NCBI GenBank assembly: GCA_022708765.1
Contig: JAKIYB010000176.1
Coordinates: forward strand, 1-8,203
Source of the DNA: Armatimonadota bacterium
Lineage (GTDB): Bacteria > Armatimonadota > Hebobacteria > CAIYQO01
Reading direction: 5' to 3'
Length of the DNA stretch: 8,203 nt
Part shown: positions 1 through 5,855 of the stretch, piece after piece
Position numbering within the stretch: position 1 is the stretch's first letter
Layout of the letters: each line of letters begins with the position of its first letter
Notes under the pieces: model-generated
The model's database searches: none
What the model saw: the letters and a program-made list of their open reading frames with translations, nothing else
What the model was told of the DNA's origin: nothing
Translations under genes and position numbers: made by a program

Positions 1-1
1 G

Positions 2-133
2 GGGATGTTTCGCGACATGTTGATCCATGATGTGTTCCGTAGTCCGCGCTTCCTGTTCTCGCTGGACCGGAACGCGAATACGCGTTACAATACCGTCATC
101 CTGTTGATCCCGCGCCTGGTCAGCGCCGGGTGA
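2..133 (+). CDS. C-terminal end of a truncated protein, secretin-like tail
   Basis: An open frame enters from the left edge and runs 43 codons to a TGA at 131-133, so only the C-terminus is visible. The last residues include N-T-R-Y-N-T-V-I-L-L-I-P-R-L-V-S-A-G. A hydrophobic strand followed by P-R-[LIV]-V resembles the end of the secretin domain in outer-membrane pore proteins of the GspD/PilQ type, where a TELVVLITPRIV-like string is usual. That resemblance comes from memory and rests on about 15 residues. The stop lies one base before the ATG at 135 of the next gene, so the two genes may be cotranscribed and translationally coupled. Coding status is reasonably supported; the secretin assignment is a weak inference. 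Confidence 0.5.
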   Translation, partial: GMFRDMLIHDVFRSPRFLFSLDRNANTRYNTVILLIPRLVSAG

Positions 134-134
134 C

Positions 135-863
135 ATGGCAGTGGGGGAGGCTGTCGTGCGGGGAGAGAGTGGGCCTGTGAGCTGGTCCGGCATTCCTGCC
201 ACTGATCTCGTCATCGTCACGGAACGCGAACGTCAGGAACCGATCGCCTCATTCCTGAACCATTTGCGCCGCCTTGATTACGCGGTGCACGTGATTCCGC
301 GCGTCGCGTACCAGTTCGTGCGACGCATTCCCACGCCGCAGATCCTGCTGGTAGACGCCGCCGCGCGCGAGTTCCAGAGCGGCGGTCCGTCGGACGGCCA
401 ACCCGCCTGGGAACAGGTGCCGGTGATCCTGCTCGCCACCGCCGAGCAGATGCCCGCCGTGCGTTTCGGCCCCGGCCTGCATGACTTCATCATCCTGCCC
501 GCCAACCCCACCGAAGTGGAAGCGCGCATCCGCTTCACCCTCTGGAAAACCCGCGGCGACCGCGCGCCCAGCGACCAGGTGCAGGTAGACAGCCTGCGCA
601 TGAATTTTTCCACCTACGAGGTGGTGATAGACAATCGCCGCATCGAGCTCACCTATAAAGAGTTCGAGCTGCTCAAATTCCTCGTCACCCACCGCCGCCG
701 CGTCTACACCCGCTCGGAACTGCTCGAACTGGTGTGGGAAAGCGATTACTACGGCGGCACCCGCACGGTGGATGTCCACGTCCGCCGCCTGCGCGCCAAG
801 CTGGGCACCAAGGTCGGCGGCATGATCAAGACCGTGCGCAACGTGGGATACCGGTTCGGGTAA
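135..863 (+). CDS. OmpR/PhoB-type winged-helix regulator with degenerate receiver domain
   Basis: This is a DNA-binding transcription regulator of 242 aa if started at ATG 135. Residues about 148-242 form a complete OmpR-type winged helix: L-T-Y-K-E-F-E-L-L-K-F-L, then the recognition-helix region T-V-D-V-H-V-R-R-L-R-A-K-L, then the wing V-R-N-V-G-Y-R-F at the very end. Residues about 24-140 match a receiver fold. D74 sits at the usual phospho-acceptor place and T102 at the usual Thr/Ser place. However, the N-terminal acidic pair is replaced by T29-E30 and the conserved lysine by L121 before P122. Normal phosphorylation chemistry is therefore doubtful. No sensor kinase is visible in the window. 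The start is uncertain: ATG 135 has a poor ribosome-binding site, while GTG 156 follows GGGGGAGG and GTG 177 follows GGGGAGAGA at good spacings. Family assignment is firm; the target is unknown. Confidence 0.9.
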   Translation: MAVGEAVVRGESGPVSWSGIPATDLVIVTERERQEPIASFLNHLRRLDYAVHVIPRVAYQFVRRIPTPQILLVDAAAREFQSGGPSDGQPAWEQVPVILLATAEQMPAVRFGPGLHDFIILPANPTEVEARIRFTLWKTRGDRAPSDQVQVDSLRMNFSTYEVVIDNRRIELTYKEFELLKFLVTHRRRVYTRSELLELVWESDYYGGTRTVDVHVRRLRAKLGTKVGGMIKTVRNVGYRFG

Positions 864-865
864 GG

Positions 866-910
866 ACGAATTCACCGAGGAGCGCGCCGAGGGCGCAGAG
901 AAGATATTTC
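866..910. repeat. degenerate GAG-rich dispersed-repeat-like fragment
   Basis: Between the regulator stop and the next ribosome-binding site lies a string with a rough 9-base beat (CGAGGAGCG, CGCCGAGGG, CGCAGAGAA), preceded by GAATTCAC. It resembles the 'ttcaccacagaggcgcagagg' type of intergenic repeat that I recall from many environmental bacterial genomes. The resemblance is from memory, and only one copy is visible here. Confidence 0.35.
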
Positions 911-924
911 ACAGGGAGGTTATC

Positions 925-1398
925 GTGAGTTTTGACGTGTTTTTTCAGCGGTTTCAGCAAGGTGATGTTGCACCGGCTGACCGGGAAGCCGCGCGGCGGA
1001 TCATCGAAACGATTCCCCGGACTTGTCCATTTACGGAGGAACCGGACTCTTACCGCCTGGCGTTCCCCGATGGTGGTGAAGCCGATCTCTCATCCGGCCT
1101 GGCCAGCGAGGACTTTACCGGCTGCTCCCTCACCATCCGCACGGGCATCAGCCCAAACCTGGTAGCATTCATTTATGAACTGGCTGTCACCTGCGACTTC
1201 GTGGTAATGATGACCGCGGAGAATCCGGTAATTTTACTGAACGAGGCGCAGCGGGTTGAGGTGCCGGCCGACGGTGCGATGTTTGAAGAAGCCATCATCT
1301 GCGCGTCATTCGAGGAGTTTGAACCGGAGTTCCTGGAGCGATACGGTGGGTGGCGTGATTATCGCGATTATGTCATCACCGCGCACACCCCCGAATAA
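925..1398 (+). CDS. hypothetical protein, 157 aa, begins MSFDVF
   Basis: The function is not recognised. The start is a GTG at 925, chosen because AGGGAGG at 913-919 lies at a good distance and the protein begins with M-S-F-D-V-F-F-Q-R-F. I recall that opening from a group of small uncharacterised cytosolic proteins in Actinobacteria and Planctomycetes. There is no signal peptide and no membrane segment. The protein is acidic, with E-E-F-E-P-E-F-L-E near the C-terminus, and has a hydrophobic middle part (A-F-I-Y-E-L-A-V-T-C-D-F-V-V-M-M). Size and composition would fit an immunity-like or SMI1/KNR4-like small protein, but no toxin gene is nearby, so this is only a possibility. It is separated from the regulator by 61 bases that hold a repeat-like fragment. 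It is followed by about 150 bases without a convincing gene before the beta-mannosidase. Confidence 0.75.
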   Translation: MSFDVFFQRFQQGDVAPADREAARRIIETIPRTCPFTEEPDSYRLAFPDGGEADLSSGLASEDFTGCSLTIRTGISPNLVAFIYELAVTCDFVVMMTAENPVILLNEAQRVEVPADGAMFEEAIICASFEEFEPEFLERYGGWRDYRDYVITAHTPE

Positions 1399-1549
1399 GC
1401 GGTAACACGCTAAAGTATGGATCGGATCGCTTTTCAGCCTGCTGACCGCGCGCGCCACGTCCACCAATGGAATTTCACAGAATGCCTTGACGCCATCAGC
1501 GCGATGCTGAATAATGGCGCGGTTCCATCACATCACGGGGAGAGCGGGC

Positions 1550-3409
1550 ATGCGGGTTGTGGATCTGGGCGGGGCGTGGCAGGTGACGAAGGCGGGGGAG
1601 ACGGCGGCGCTGCCGGCGCGGGTGCCGGGGTGTATCCATCTGGACCTGCTAGCGGCGGGACAGATTGACGATCCCTACTATCGGGACAACGAGGACCGTC
1701 TCCAGTGGATCGGCCAGACGGATTGGGTTTACACGCGCACCATCACCGTAGACGCCGCGCTGCCGGCGCATGACCGCGTGCTGTTGCGCTGCGATGGGCT
1801 GGACACGCTGGCAACCGTCACCGTCAACGGCATGGAAATCGGCCGCGCGGACAATATGTTCCGCGTCTGGGAGTACGACGTACGCCGGCTGTTGCGCGAG
1901 GGGCGCAACACCATTGAGATCCGCTTCGCCGCCGCCGAAACCTATTGCGGAACAAAGAACGCGGACAGGCGCATGCCGGGATGGTTCGGTCCGAAGGAAC
2001 CGCAAGGCCGCGCATGGCTGCGCAAAGAGCCCTGCAACTTCGGCTGGGACTGGGGCCCGGTGTTTGTCACCTGTGGCATCTGGCGCGACATCGCGCTGGT
2101 GGCCTTCGACGCGGCGCGGTTGGCGGACGTGCATCTCACCCAGGATCACGCGCAAGCGCCGGGACGGGTGACCGTACACGCCGCCATCACCGCCGAGCAG
2201 GTGGGCGGCGCCGCGCTGGCCGCGACGGTGGCCATCGCGCTGGACGGCGCGCCGGTGGCGGAAACCACCGTGCCGCTGGCCGGCGGCCGCGCCGACGCCG
2301 CGCTCGCGGTGGACGACCCGCAACTCTGGTGGCCGAACAACCTGGGCGCGCAGCCGCTGTATACGGTGACGGTGACGCTCCATGATGCGGCGGGCGCCGT
2401 GCTGGACACCACGACGAAGCGCATCGGCCTGCGCACGCTGCAGCTGGACCGCCACCCCGACCAGTGGGGCGAGAGTTTCCAGTTCGTCGTCAACGGCGTG
2501 CCGTTTTTCGCCAAGGGCGCCAACTGGATTCCCGCCGACACCTTCGCCTCGCGCCTCATGTCCGCCGATTACGCCCGCCTGCTCGATGACGCCGCCGCCG
2601 CCAACATGAACATGCTGCGCGTGTGGGGCGGAGGCATCTACGAGGACGACCTGTTTTACGCGCTCTGCGATGAACGCGGTCTCTGCATCTGGCAGGACTT
2701 CATGTTCGCCTGCTCCACGTATCCCGCCTTTGACGACGCTTTCATGGCGAGCGTGCGCGCGGAAGCGGAAGATAACGTGCGCCGCCTGCGCCACCACCCG
2801 TGCATCGCCCTCTGGTGCGGCAACAACGAGCTGGAGCAGGGGCTGGTGGGGCAGGCGTGGACCGAGCACCAGATGAGCTGGGAGGATTACGGCAAGCTCT
2901 TCGACACGCTGCTGCCGGGGGTAGTGACGGCGCTCGACCCGGAACGCGACTACTGGCCATGCAGCCCGCACACCCCGAATGGCGACCGCACGAATTTCAA
3001 CGATCCCACCCAGGGCGACGCCCACCTGTGGAGCGTGTGGCACGGCCGCCAGCCTTTCGAGTGGTACCGCACCTGCGAGCACCGCTTCAACAGCGAGTTC
3101 GGCTTCCAGTCCTTCCCAGAGCCGAAGACCGTCTACGGCTATACCGCGCCGCAAGACCGCAACGTCACCACCTGGGTGATGGAGCACCACCAGCGCAGCG
3201 GCATCGGCAACACCGTCATCATGCAGTACATGCTGGACTGGTTCCGCCTGCCCACCTCCTTCGAGGATACGCTGTGGCTGAGCCAGATTCTGCAGGGCAT
3301 GGCGATGAAATACGCGGTGGAGCACTGGCGGCGGGCGATGCCGCGCGGCATGGGCACCCTTTACTGGCAGCTCAACGACTGCTGGCCGGTGGCGTTGGGC
3401 ATCCATTGA
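1550..3409 (+). CDS. GH2 beta-mannosidase, N-terminal and catalytic part (frameshifted)
   Basis: This is a glycoside hydrolase family 2 beta-mannosidase (EC 3.2.1.25 type), which removes beta-mannose from the non-reducing ends of manno-oligosaccharides. There is no signal peptide, so it is cytosolic. Counting from ATG 1550, residues about 1-170 are the jelly-roll domain (V-P-G-C-I-H-L-D-L-L, D-P-Y-Y-R-D-N-E), about 190-300 the immunoglobulin-like domain, and about 300-619 the TIM barrel. The barrel shows K-G-A-N-W-I-P-A-D, L-R-V-W-G-G-G-I-Y-E and W-C-G-N-N-E with acid/base E427. Nucleophile E516 lies in F-N-S-E-F-G-F-Q-S. ATG 1550 is chosen over ATG 1514 because GGGGAGAG at 1537-1544 precedes it and the family homology begins there. 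The frame ends at TGA 3407-3409 right after Y-W-Q-L-N-D-C-W-P-V-A. The family continues here, and the rest lies in another frame, so this is one gene broken by a shift at about 3395. Confidence 0.9.
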   Translation: MRVVDLGGAWQVTKAGETAALPARVPGCIHLDLLAAGQIDDPYYRDNEDRLQWIGQTDWVYTRTITVDAALPAHDRVLLRCDGLDTLATVTVNGMEIGRADNMFRVWEYDVRRLLREGRNTIEIRFAAAETYCGTKNADRRMPGWFGPKEPQGRAWLRKEPCNFGWDWGPVFVTCGIWRDIALVAFDAARLADVHLTQDHAQAPGRVTVHAAITAEQVGGAALAATVAIALDGAPVAETTVPLAGGRADAALAVDDPQLWWPNNLGAQPLYTVTVTLHDAAGAVLDTTTKRIGLRTLQLDRHPDQWGESFQFVVNGVPFFAKGANWIPADTFASRLMSADYARLLDDAAAANMNMLRVWGGGIYEDDLFYALCDERGLCIWQDFMFACSTYPAFDDAFMASVRAEAEDNVRRLRHHPCIALWCGNNELEQGLVGQAWTEHQMSWEDYGKLFDTLLPGVVTALDPERDYWPCSPHTPNGDRTNFNDPTQGDAHLWSVWHGRQPFEWYRTCEHRFNSEFGFQSFPEPKTVYGYTAPQDRNVTTWVMEHHQRSGIGNTVIMQYMLDWFRLPTSFEDTLWLSQILQGMAMKYAVEHWRRAMPRGMGTLYWQLNDCWPVALGIH

Positions 3410-4049
3410 CTACCACGGCCGCTGGAAAGCGCTGCACCACATGGCGCGCGCCTTCAACGCTCCGCTGCTCGTCTCCGGTGTGGAGGACATCGCGAAGGGC
3501 ACCGTCGAGGTGCATGTCACCAACGACCGCCGCGAGGCGCGAACCGCGCGCGTGGTCTGGACGCTCACCGACGCGCAGGGTACTCCGCTGGCGGACGACA
3601 GCTTCACCGTGGAAGCGCCGGCGCTGGCGAATACGCTGGCCGTCACGCTCGATCTCTCCGGCTACCTGGAGACACTCGGCCCCCGTAACGCCCTGCTCTG
3701 GCTGGAGTTGGAAACGGAGGGTGAGCCGCGCTCGACGAACCTGGTGCTTTTCGCCCGCCCGAAGCACATCGAATTGGCGGAACCGGGCATCACCGCCACG
3801 GTGGCGGAGGACGACGACGCCTTCACCGTGACTCTTACCGCCGAACGCGCCGCGCTGTGGTGCTGGCTGGAACTGGCTGACGCCGACGCCCGCCTCAGCG
3901 ACAATTTCGTCCACCTGCGCCCCGGCGTGCCCGTGACGATGCGTCTGGCGCCAGCGACGCCGCTCACCCGCGCGGAGGTAGAACGACAGCTTCGCGCGCG
4001 CAGCCTGGTGGATACATATGCCGTCGGCACGCCGCTTCACGCCCGCTGA
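3396..4049 (+). CDS. beta-mannosidase C-terminal part, displaced by frameshift
   Basis: This is the continuation of the GH2 beta-mannosidase in a different frame. Reading from 3396 gives W-A-S-I-D-Y-H-G-R-W-K-A-L-H-H-M-A-R, which is what the family has right after Q-L-N-D-C-W-P-V-A-S. The remaining roughly 200 residues are the C-terminal immunoglobulin-like domains of beta-mannosidases (V-E-V-H-V-T-N-D; S-D-N-F-V-H-L-R-P-G near the end). An internal ATG at 3441 would give a 202-aa product. It has no convincing ribosome-binding site, and the family homology extends upstream of it, so an independent gene is unlikely. With two bases restored at the serine codon, the joined protein would be about 833 aa. 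The gene ends 94 bases before the UROD-like gene. Confidence 0.85.
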   Translation, partial: WASIDYHGRWKALHHMARAFNAPLLVSGVEDIAKGTVEVHVTNDRREARTARVVWTLTDAQGTPLADDSFTVEAPALANTLAVTLDLSGYLETLGPRNALLWLELETEGEPRSTNLVLFARPKHIELAEPGITATVAEDDDAFTVTLTAERAALWCWLELADADARLSDNFVHLRPGVPVTMRLAPATPLTRAEVERQLRARSLVDTYAVGTPLHAR

Positions 4050-4076
4050 TAGATTCACCGGCGGACCTGACAGGAA

Positions 4077-4137
4077 TTCCTCGCCGGAAGGCGAAAGAGG
4101 GAGGATAGACACATCTATCTTGACCTTCGGCGAGGAG
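4077..4137 (+). promoter_or_regulatory. structured leader covering the UROD-like gene's ribosome-binding site
   Basis: Bases 4077-4091 can pair with 4124-4137: CCTCGCC with GGCGAGG, then GGAAGG with CCTTC, with G4087 bulged and T-T at the base pairing with A-G (one wobble). This makes 14 pairs. The right arm contains GAGGAG at 4132-4137, the ribosome-binding site for ATG 4144. Inside the loop, 4102-4109 pairs with 4114-4121 around a CACA loop (core GATAGA/TCTATC). A competing hairpin at 4081-4094, TCGCC-GGAA-GGCGA with a GNRA loop, uses part of the left arm and would release the ribosome-binding site. The pairings are read directly from the sequence; a regulatory role is inference. Confidence 0.45.
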
Positions 4138-4143
4138 ATCGGC

Positions 4144-5166
4144 ATGCGCCAACCCAATTTCGAGAATCTGCTGCGCGTTCTGCGCTGCGAGGAGCCGGAA
4201 CGGCCCACGCTGTTTGAGTTTTTCCTGAACGGGCGGCTGTACAAGCAACTGGCCGGGCCGGCGTGGCATGAGGACCCGGACCTGACGAAGCATTTCAGCA
4301 AGCTGGCAATCTGCTTTAAGGCCGCGGGATATGACTACGCCACCATTGGCGGCGCTGCTTTCGGCTTCCCGGCCGCCGCGCAAGCCCGCGCCAGCACCAT
4401 CTCGCTCAACGAGGGGTTCGTCATCACCGACCGGGCCAGCTTCGAGGCCTATCCCTGGCAGAACCCGGACGACTGCGACTACTCCGGCATTGACGGCGCC
4501 GGCGCGCTGCTGCCCGAGGGGATGAAGTTCATCGTCTGCGGCCCCGGCGGGGTGCTGGAGAACGTCATCTCGTTATGTGGCTACGACAACCTCTGCTTCA
4601 TGATCGCCGACGACCCCGCACTGGCGGAAGAGGTGTTCGCCGCCGTGGGGTCGCGGCTGGTGCGCCACTATGAGATCGCCGCGCCGAAGCCGGCGGTGGG
4701 CGCCTGCATCTCCAACGACGACTGGGGCTTCAAGACGCAGACCATGCTCTCCCTCGACGACATGCGGAGATACGTCTTCCCCTGGCACGTGAAGCTCGTG
4801 GAGGCCATCCACGCCGCCGGCAAGCCGGCCATCCTCCACTCCTGCGGCAACCTGGAACGGGTGATGGACGACATCATTGACGTGATGCGCTACGACGGCA
4901 AGCACTCCTACGAGGATGTCATCCAGCCGGTGGAGGATGCGTACGACCAGTACGGCGGCCGCATCGCCATCCTTGGCGGCATTGACCTGGACTTCATTTG
5001 CCGCGCATCGCTGGAGGAGATCACCGCCCGCAGCCGCGCCATGCTCGAACGCTCCCGGGGCAAGGGCGGCTACGCCCTCGGCACCGGCAACAGCGTACCC
5101 GAATACATCGAGGACGCCCGCTACTTCGCGATGACAAAGGCGGCGCTGGAGCCGGCGGCGGTATAA
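4144..5166 (+). CDS. uroporphyrinogen-decarboxylase superfamily protein (methyltransferase-like, not HemE)
   Basis: This 340-aa protein is of the UROD/CmuA/MtaA superfamily, a TIM-barrel fold used by heme UROD and by corrinoid methyltransferases. ATG 4144 is chosen because GAGGAG sits six bases upstream and the protein opens as the family does (N-F-E-N-L-L-R-V-L-R-C-E-E-P-E-R-P). H232-S-C234-G-N is the H-x-C-G motif that binds zinc in methylcobamide:CoM methyltransferases. Further marks are I-S-N-D-D-W-G-F, D-V-I-Q-P-V-E-D and G-T-G-N-S-V-P-E-Y-I at 313-322. The HemE arginine signature (M-R-Q-A-G-R type) is absent, so heme synthesis is unlikely. No cysteine is seen at G313-N316, where I would expect the third zinc ligand of MtaA, so its chemistry may differ. 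There is no signal peptide. It lies downstream of the beta-mannosidase on the same strand. The substrate is unknown. Confidence 0.85.
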   Translation: MRQPNFENLLRVLRCEEPERPTLFEFFLNGRLYKQLAGPAWHEDPDLTKHFSKLAICFKAAGYDYATIGGAAFGFPAAAQARASTISLNEGFVITDRASFEAYPWQNPDDCDYSGIDGAGALLPEGMKFIVCGPGGVLENVISLCGYDNLCFMIADDPALAEEVFAAVGSRLVRHYEIAAPKPAVGACISNDDWGFKTQTMLSLDDMRRYVFPWHVKLVEAIHAAGKPAILHSCGNLERVMDDIIDVMRYDGKHSYEDVIQPVEDAYDQYGGRIAILGGIDLDFICRASLEEITARSRAMLERSRGKGGYALGTGNSVPEYIEDARYFAMTKAALEPAAV

Positions 5167-5199
5167 GGCTGGAATGTTTGCGTATTGAGCGGGTGTGCG

Positions 5200-5745
5200 C
5201 TACTCCGGCGCCGTCTCCGCCAGCACGGCGCCGAGGATATCGCTGGTTTCGCGGCGCTGGCCGTCTTCCCAGGCGGTCTGGAAGGCGGCTTCGCTAAGTT
5301 GCGCGCGGGCGCGCGCGAGTTCCCGGTCCCACTCACGCGCTTCGGCCGGCGTGCGGGGATAGGCGTCTCGCCCGCGCAGAGCATCGGCGACGGCCATCCA
5401 GCTTACGGCACGCGCCGCGTTTCCCAGCCCGCTCTCCGCGTATCCGAAGCGCTCGAGCAGCAGGATAGTGGTGTGCGCATCCACCTGCCGCCATTGATCG
5501 AGGATGCTCTGGCGATAATGCGCGAGAGCGTCGGCATGCCGTTCCTGCGCGCGGGCGATGTCGCCCGCGCGCACACCGTTATCCGGTTCTCCGCGCAACC
5601 GGCTGTCATGCGGGCGATGGCGTGAGAAGTTAACAACTGAGCGTGTTTGCGCAGGTTTACACGCAAGGGGGCTTGTCGGACGGGAAAGTGGCGGGGAAGG
5701 TATACATGCCCGGCCCGCCGGGGATGCGAGACTATGCGTGAACAC
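5200..5745 (-). CDS. TPR/LuxR-type regulator C-terminal tail, probable gene remnant
   Basis: Read on the minus strand, the last roughly 125 residues match the C-terminal tail of large LuxR/AfsR-like ATPases with TPR repeats: A-V-A-D-A-L-R-G, then P-A-E-A-R-E-W-D-R-E-L-A-R-A-R-A-Q-L, then S-E-A-A-F-Q-T-A-W-E-D-G. Such proteins usually end in L-x-x-A-x-A-L-R, E-R-x-x-Y-x-R-x-L, G-E-A-A-F-x-A-A-W-x-x-G. Normal members are many hundreds of residues long, with a helix-turn-helix or BTAD domain and an ATPase upstream, and none of that is here. The first roughly 50 residues from ATG 5745 look non-coding (Pro/Ser/Arg-rich, no family resemblance). A GTG at 5574 with GGAGA upstream would give 124 aa. 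It converges on the UROD-like gene with a 33-base gap. Most likely it is a decayed fragment; a short standalone TPR protein is the alternative. Confidence 0.45.
   Translation of the reverse strand: MFTHSLASPAGRACIPSPPLSRPTSPLACKPAQTRSVVNFSRHRPHDSRLRGEPDNGVRAGDIARAQERHADALAHYRQSILDQWRQVDAHTTILLLERFGYAESGLGNAARAVSWMAVADALRGRDAYPRTPAEAREWDRELARARAQLSEAAFQTAWEDGQRRETSDILGAVLAETAPE
5546..5573. repeat. perfect 13-bp inverted repeat with 2-base centre
   Basis: TGCGCGCGGGCGA at 5546-5558 is the exact reverse complement of TCGCCCGCGCGCA at 5561-5573, with TG between. It lies inside the minus-strand TPR-tail frame, close to its possible GTG start at 5574. The two-base centre makes an RNA hairpin strained, so it could be a DNA-level palindrome or a GC-rich coincidence. 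Confidence 0.4.
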
Positions 5746-5774
5746 CGGGGGGCCACTCGCTCCTGATGCTGGGG

Positions 5775-5780
5775 TATTAT
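5775..5780 (+). promoter_or_regulatory. possible -10 element TATTAT
   Basis: TATTAT matches five of six positions of the sigma-70 -10 box and stands out in a GC-rich region, about 75 bases before ATG 5856. There is no recognisable -35 box 16-18 bases upstream (the sequence there is near GCCACT), so this is a weak call. Confidence 0.25.
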
Positions 5781-5841
5781 ACCGCTGCGGCAGCGGAAGG
5801 ACAGCGTGGGCGTCCCGATGATTCGAGCAACAAGGGGAAGA

Positions 5842-5847
5842 AGGAGG
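5842..5847 (+). promoter_or_regulatory. strong ribosome-binding site AGGAGG deciding start 5856
   Basis: AGGAGG with an eight-base spacer to ATG 5856 decides the start. The in-frame ATG at 5766 would prepend 30 hydrophilic residues before the signal peptide and is rejected. Confidence 0.85.
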
Positions 5848-5855
5848 ATCTCCCG

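Larger units (their letters stand above)
5596..5855. other. intergenic region upstream of the repeat-protein gene
   Basis: No convincing gene is seen on either strand. What can be seen is small dyads. GCGTGT at 5641-5646 pairs with ACACGC at 5659-5664, overlapping TTGCG at 5647-5651 with CGCAA at 5662-5666. CCCGG/CCGGG lies around 5710-5722, and CCGCTG-CGG-CAGCGG at 5782-5796. The last would lie near the 5' end of the message if the TATTAT at 5775-5780 is a -10 box. The region probably carries the promoter and leader of the strongly translated gene at 5856. Confidence 0.4.

Noticed and set aside
1514..1549. Upstream ATG 1514 as the beta-mannosidase start
   Set aside because: It has no good ribosome-binding site and the 12 extra residues do not match the family start; ATG 1550 follows GGGGAGAG.
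1417..1668. Small plus-strand open frame of 83 codons upstream of and overlapping the beta-mannosidase
   Set aside because: It has no ribosome-binding site, its Gly-rich second half is the out-of-frame reading of the mannosidase, and there is no recognisable family.
1649..3406. Long minus-strand open frame opposite the beta-mannosidase (585 codons)
   Set aside because: It is a shadow of a GC-rich gene. Its product has no family resemblance and is His/Arg/Val-rich, while the plus strand encodes a full GH2 catalytic domain.
3396..3410. Programmed ribosomal frameshift in the beta-mannosidase
   Set aside because: There is no slippery heptamer, stimulatory Shine-Dalgarno-like site or obvious pseudoknot at the junction; an ordinary indel explains it more simply.
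4018..4143. Upstream ATG 4018 as the UROD-like start
   Set aside because: It would overlap the mannosidase end and add 42 unrelated residues; ATG 4144 has GAGGAG six bases upstream and the family-like N-terminus.
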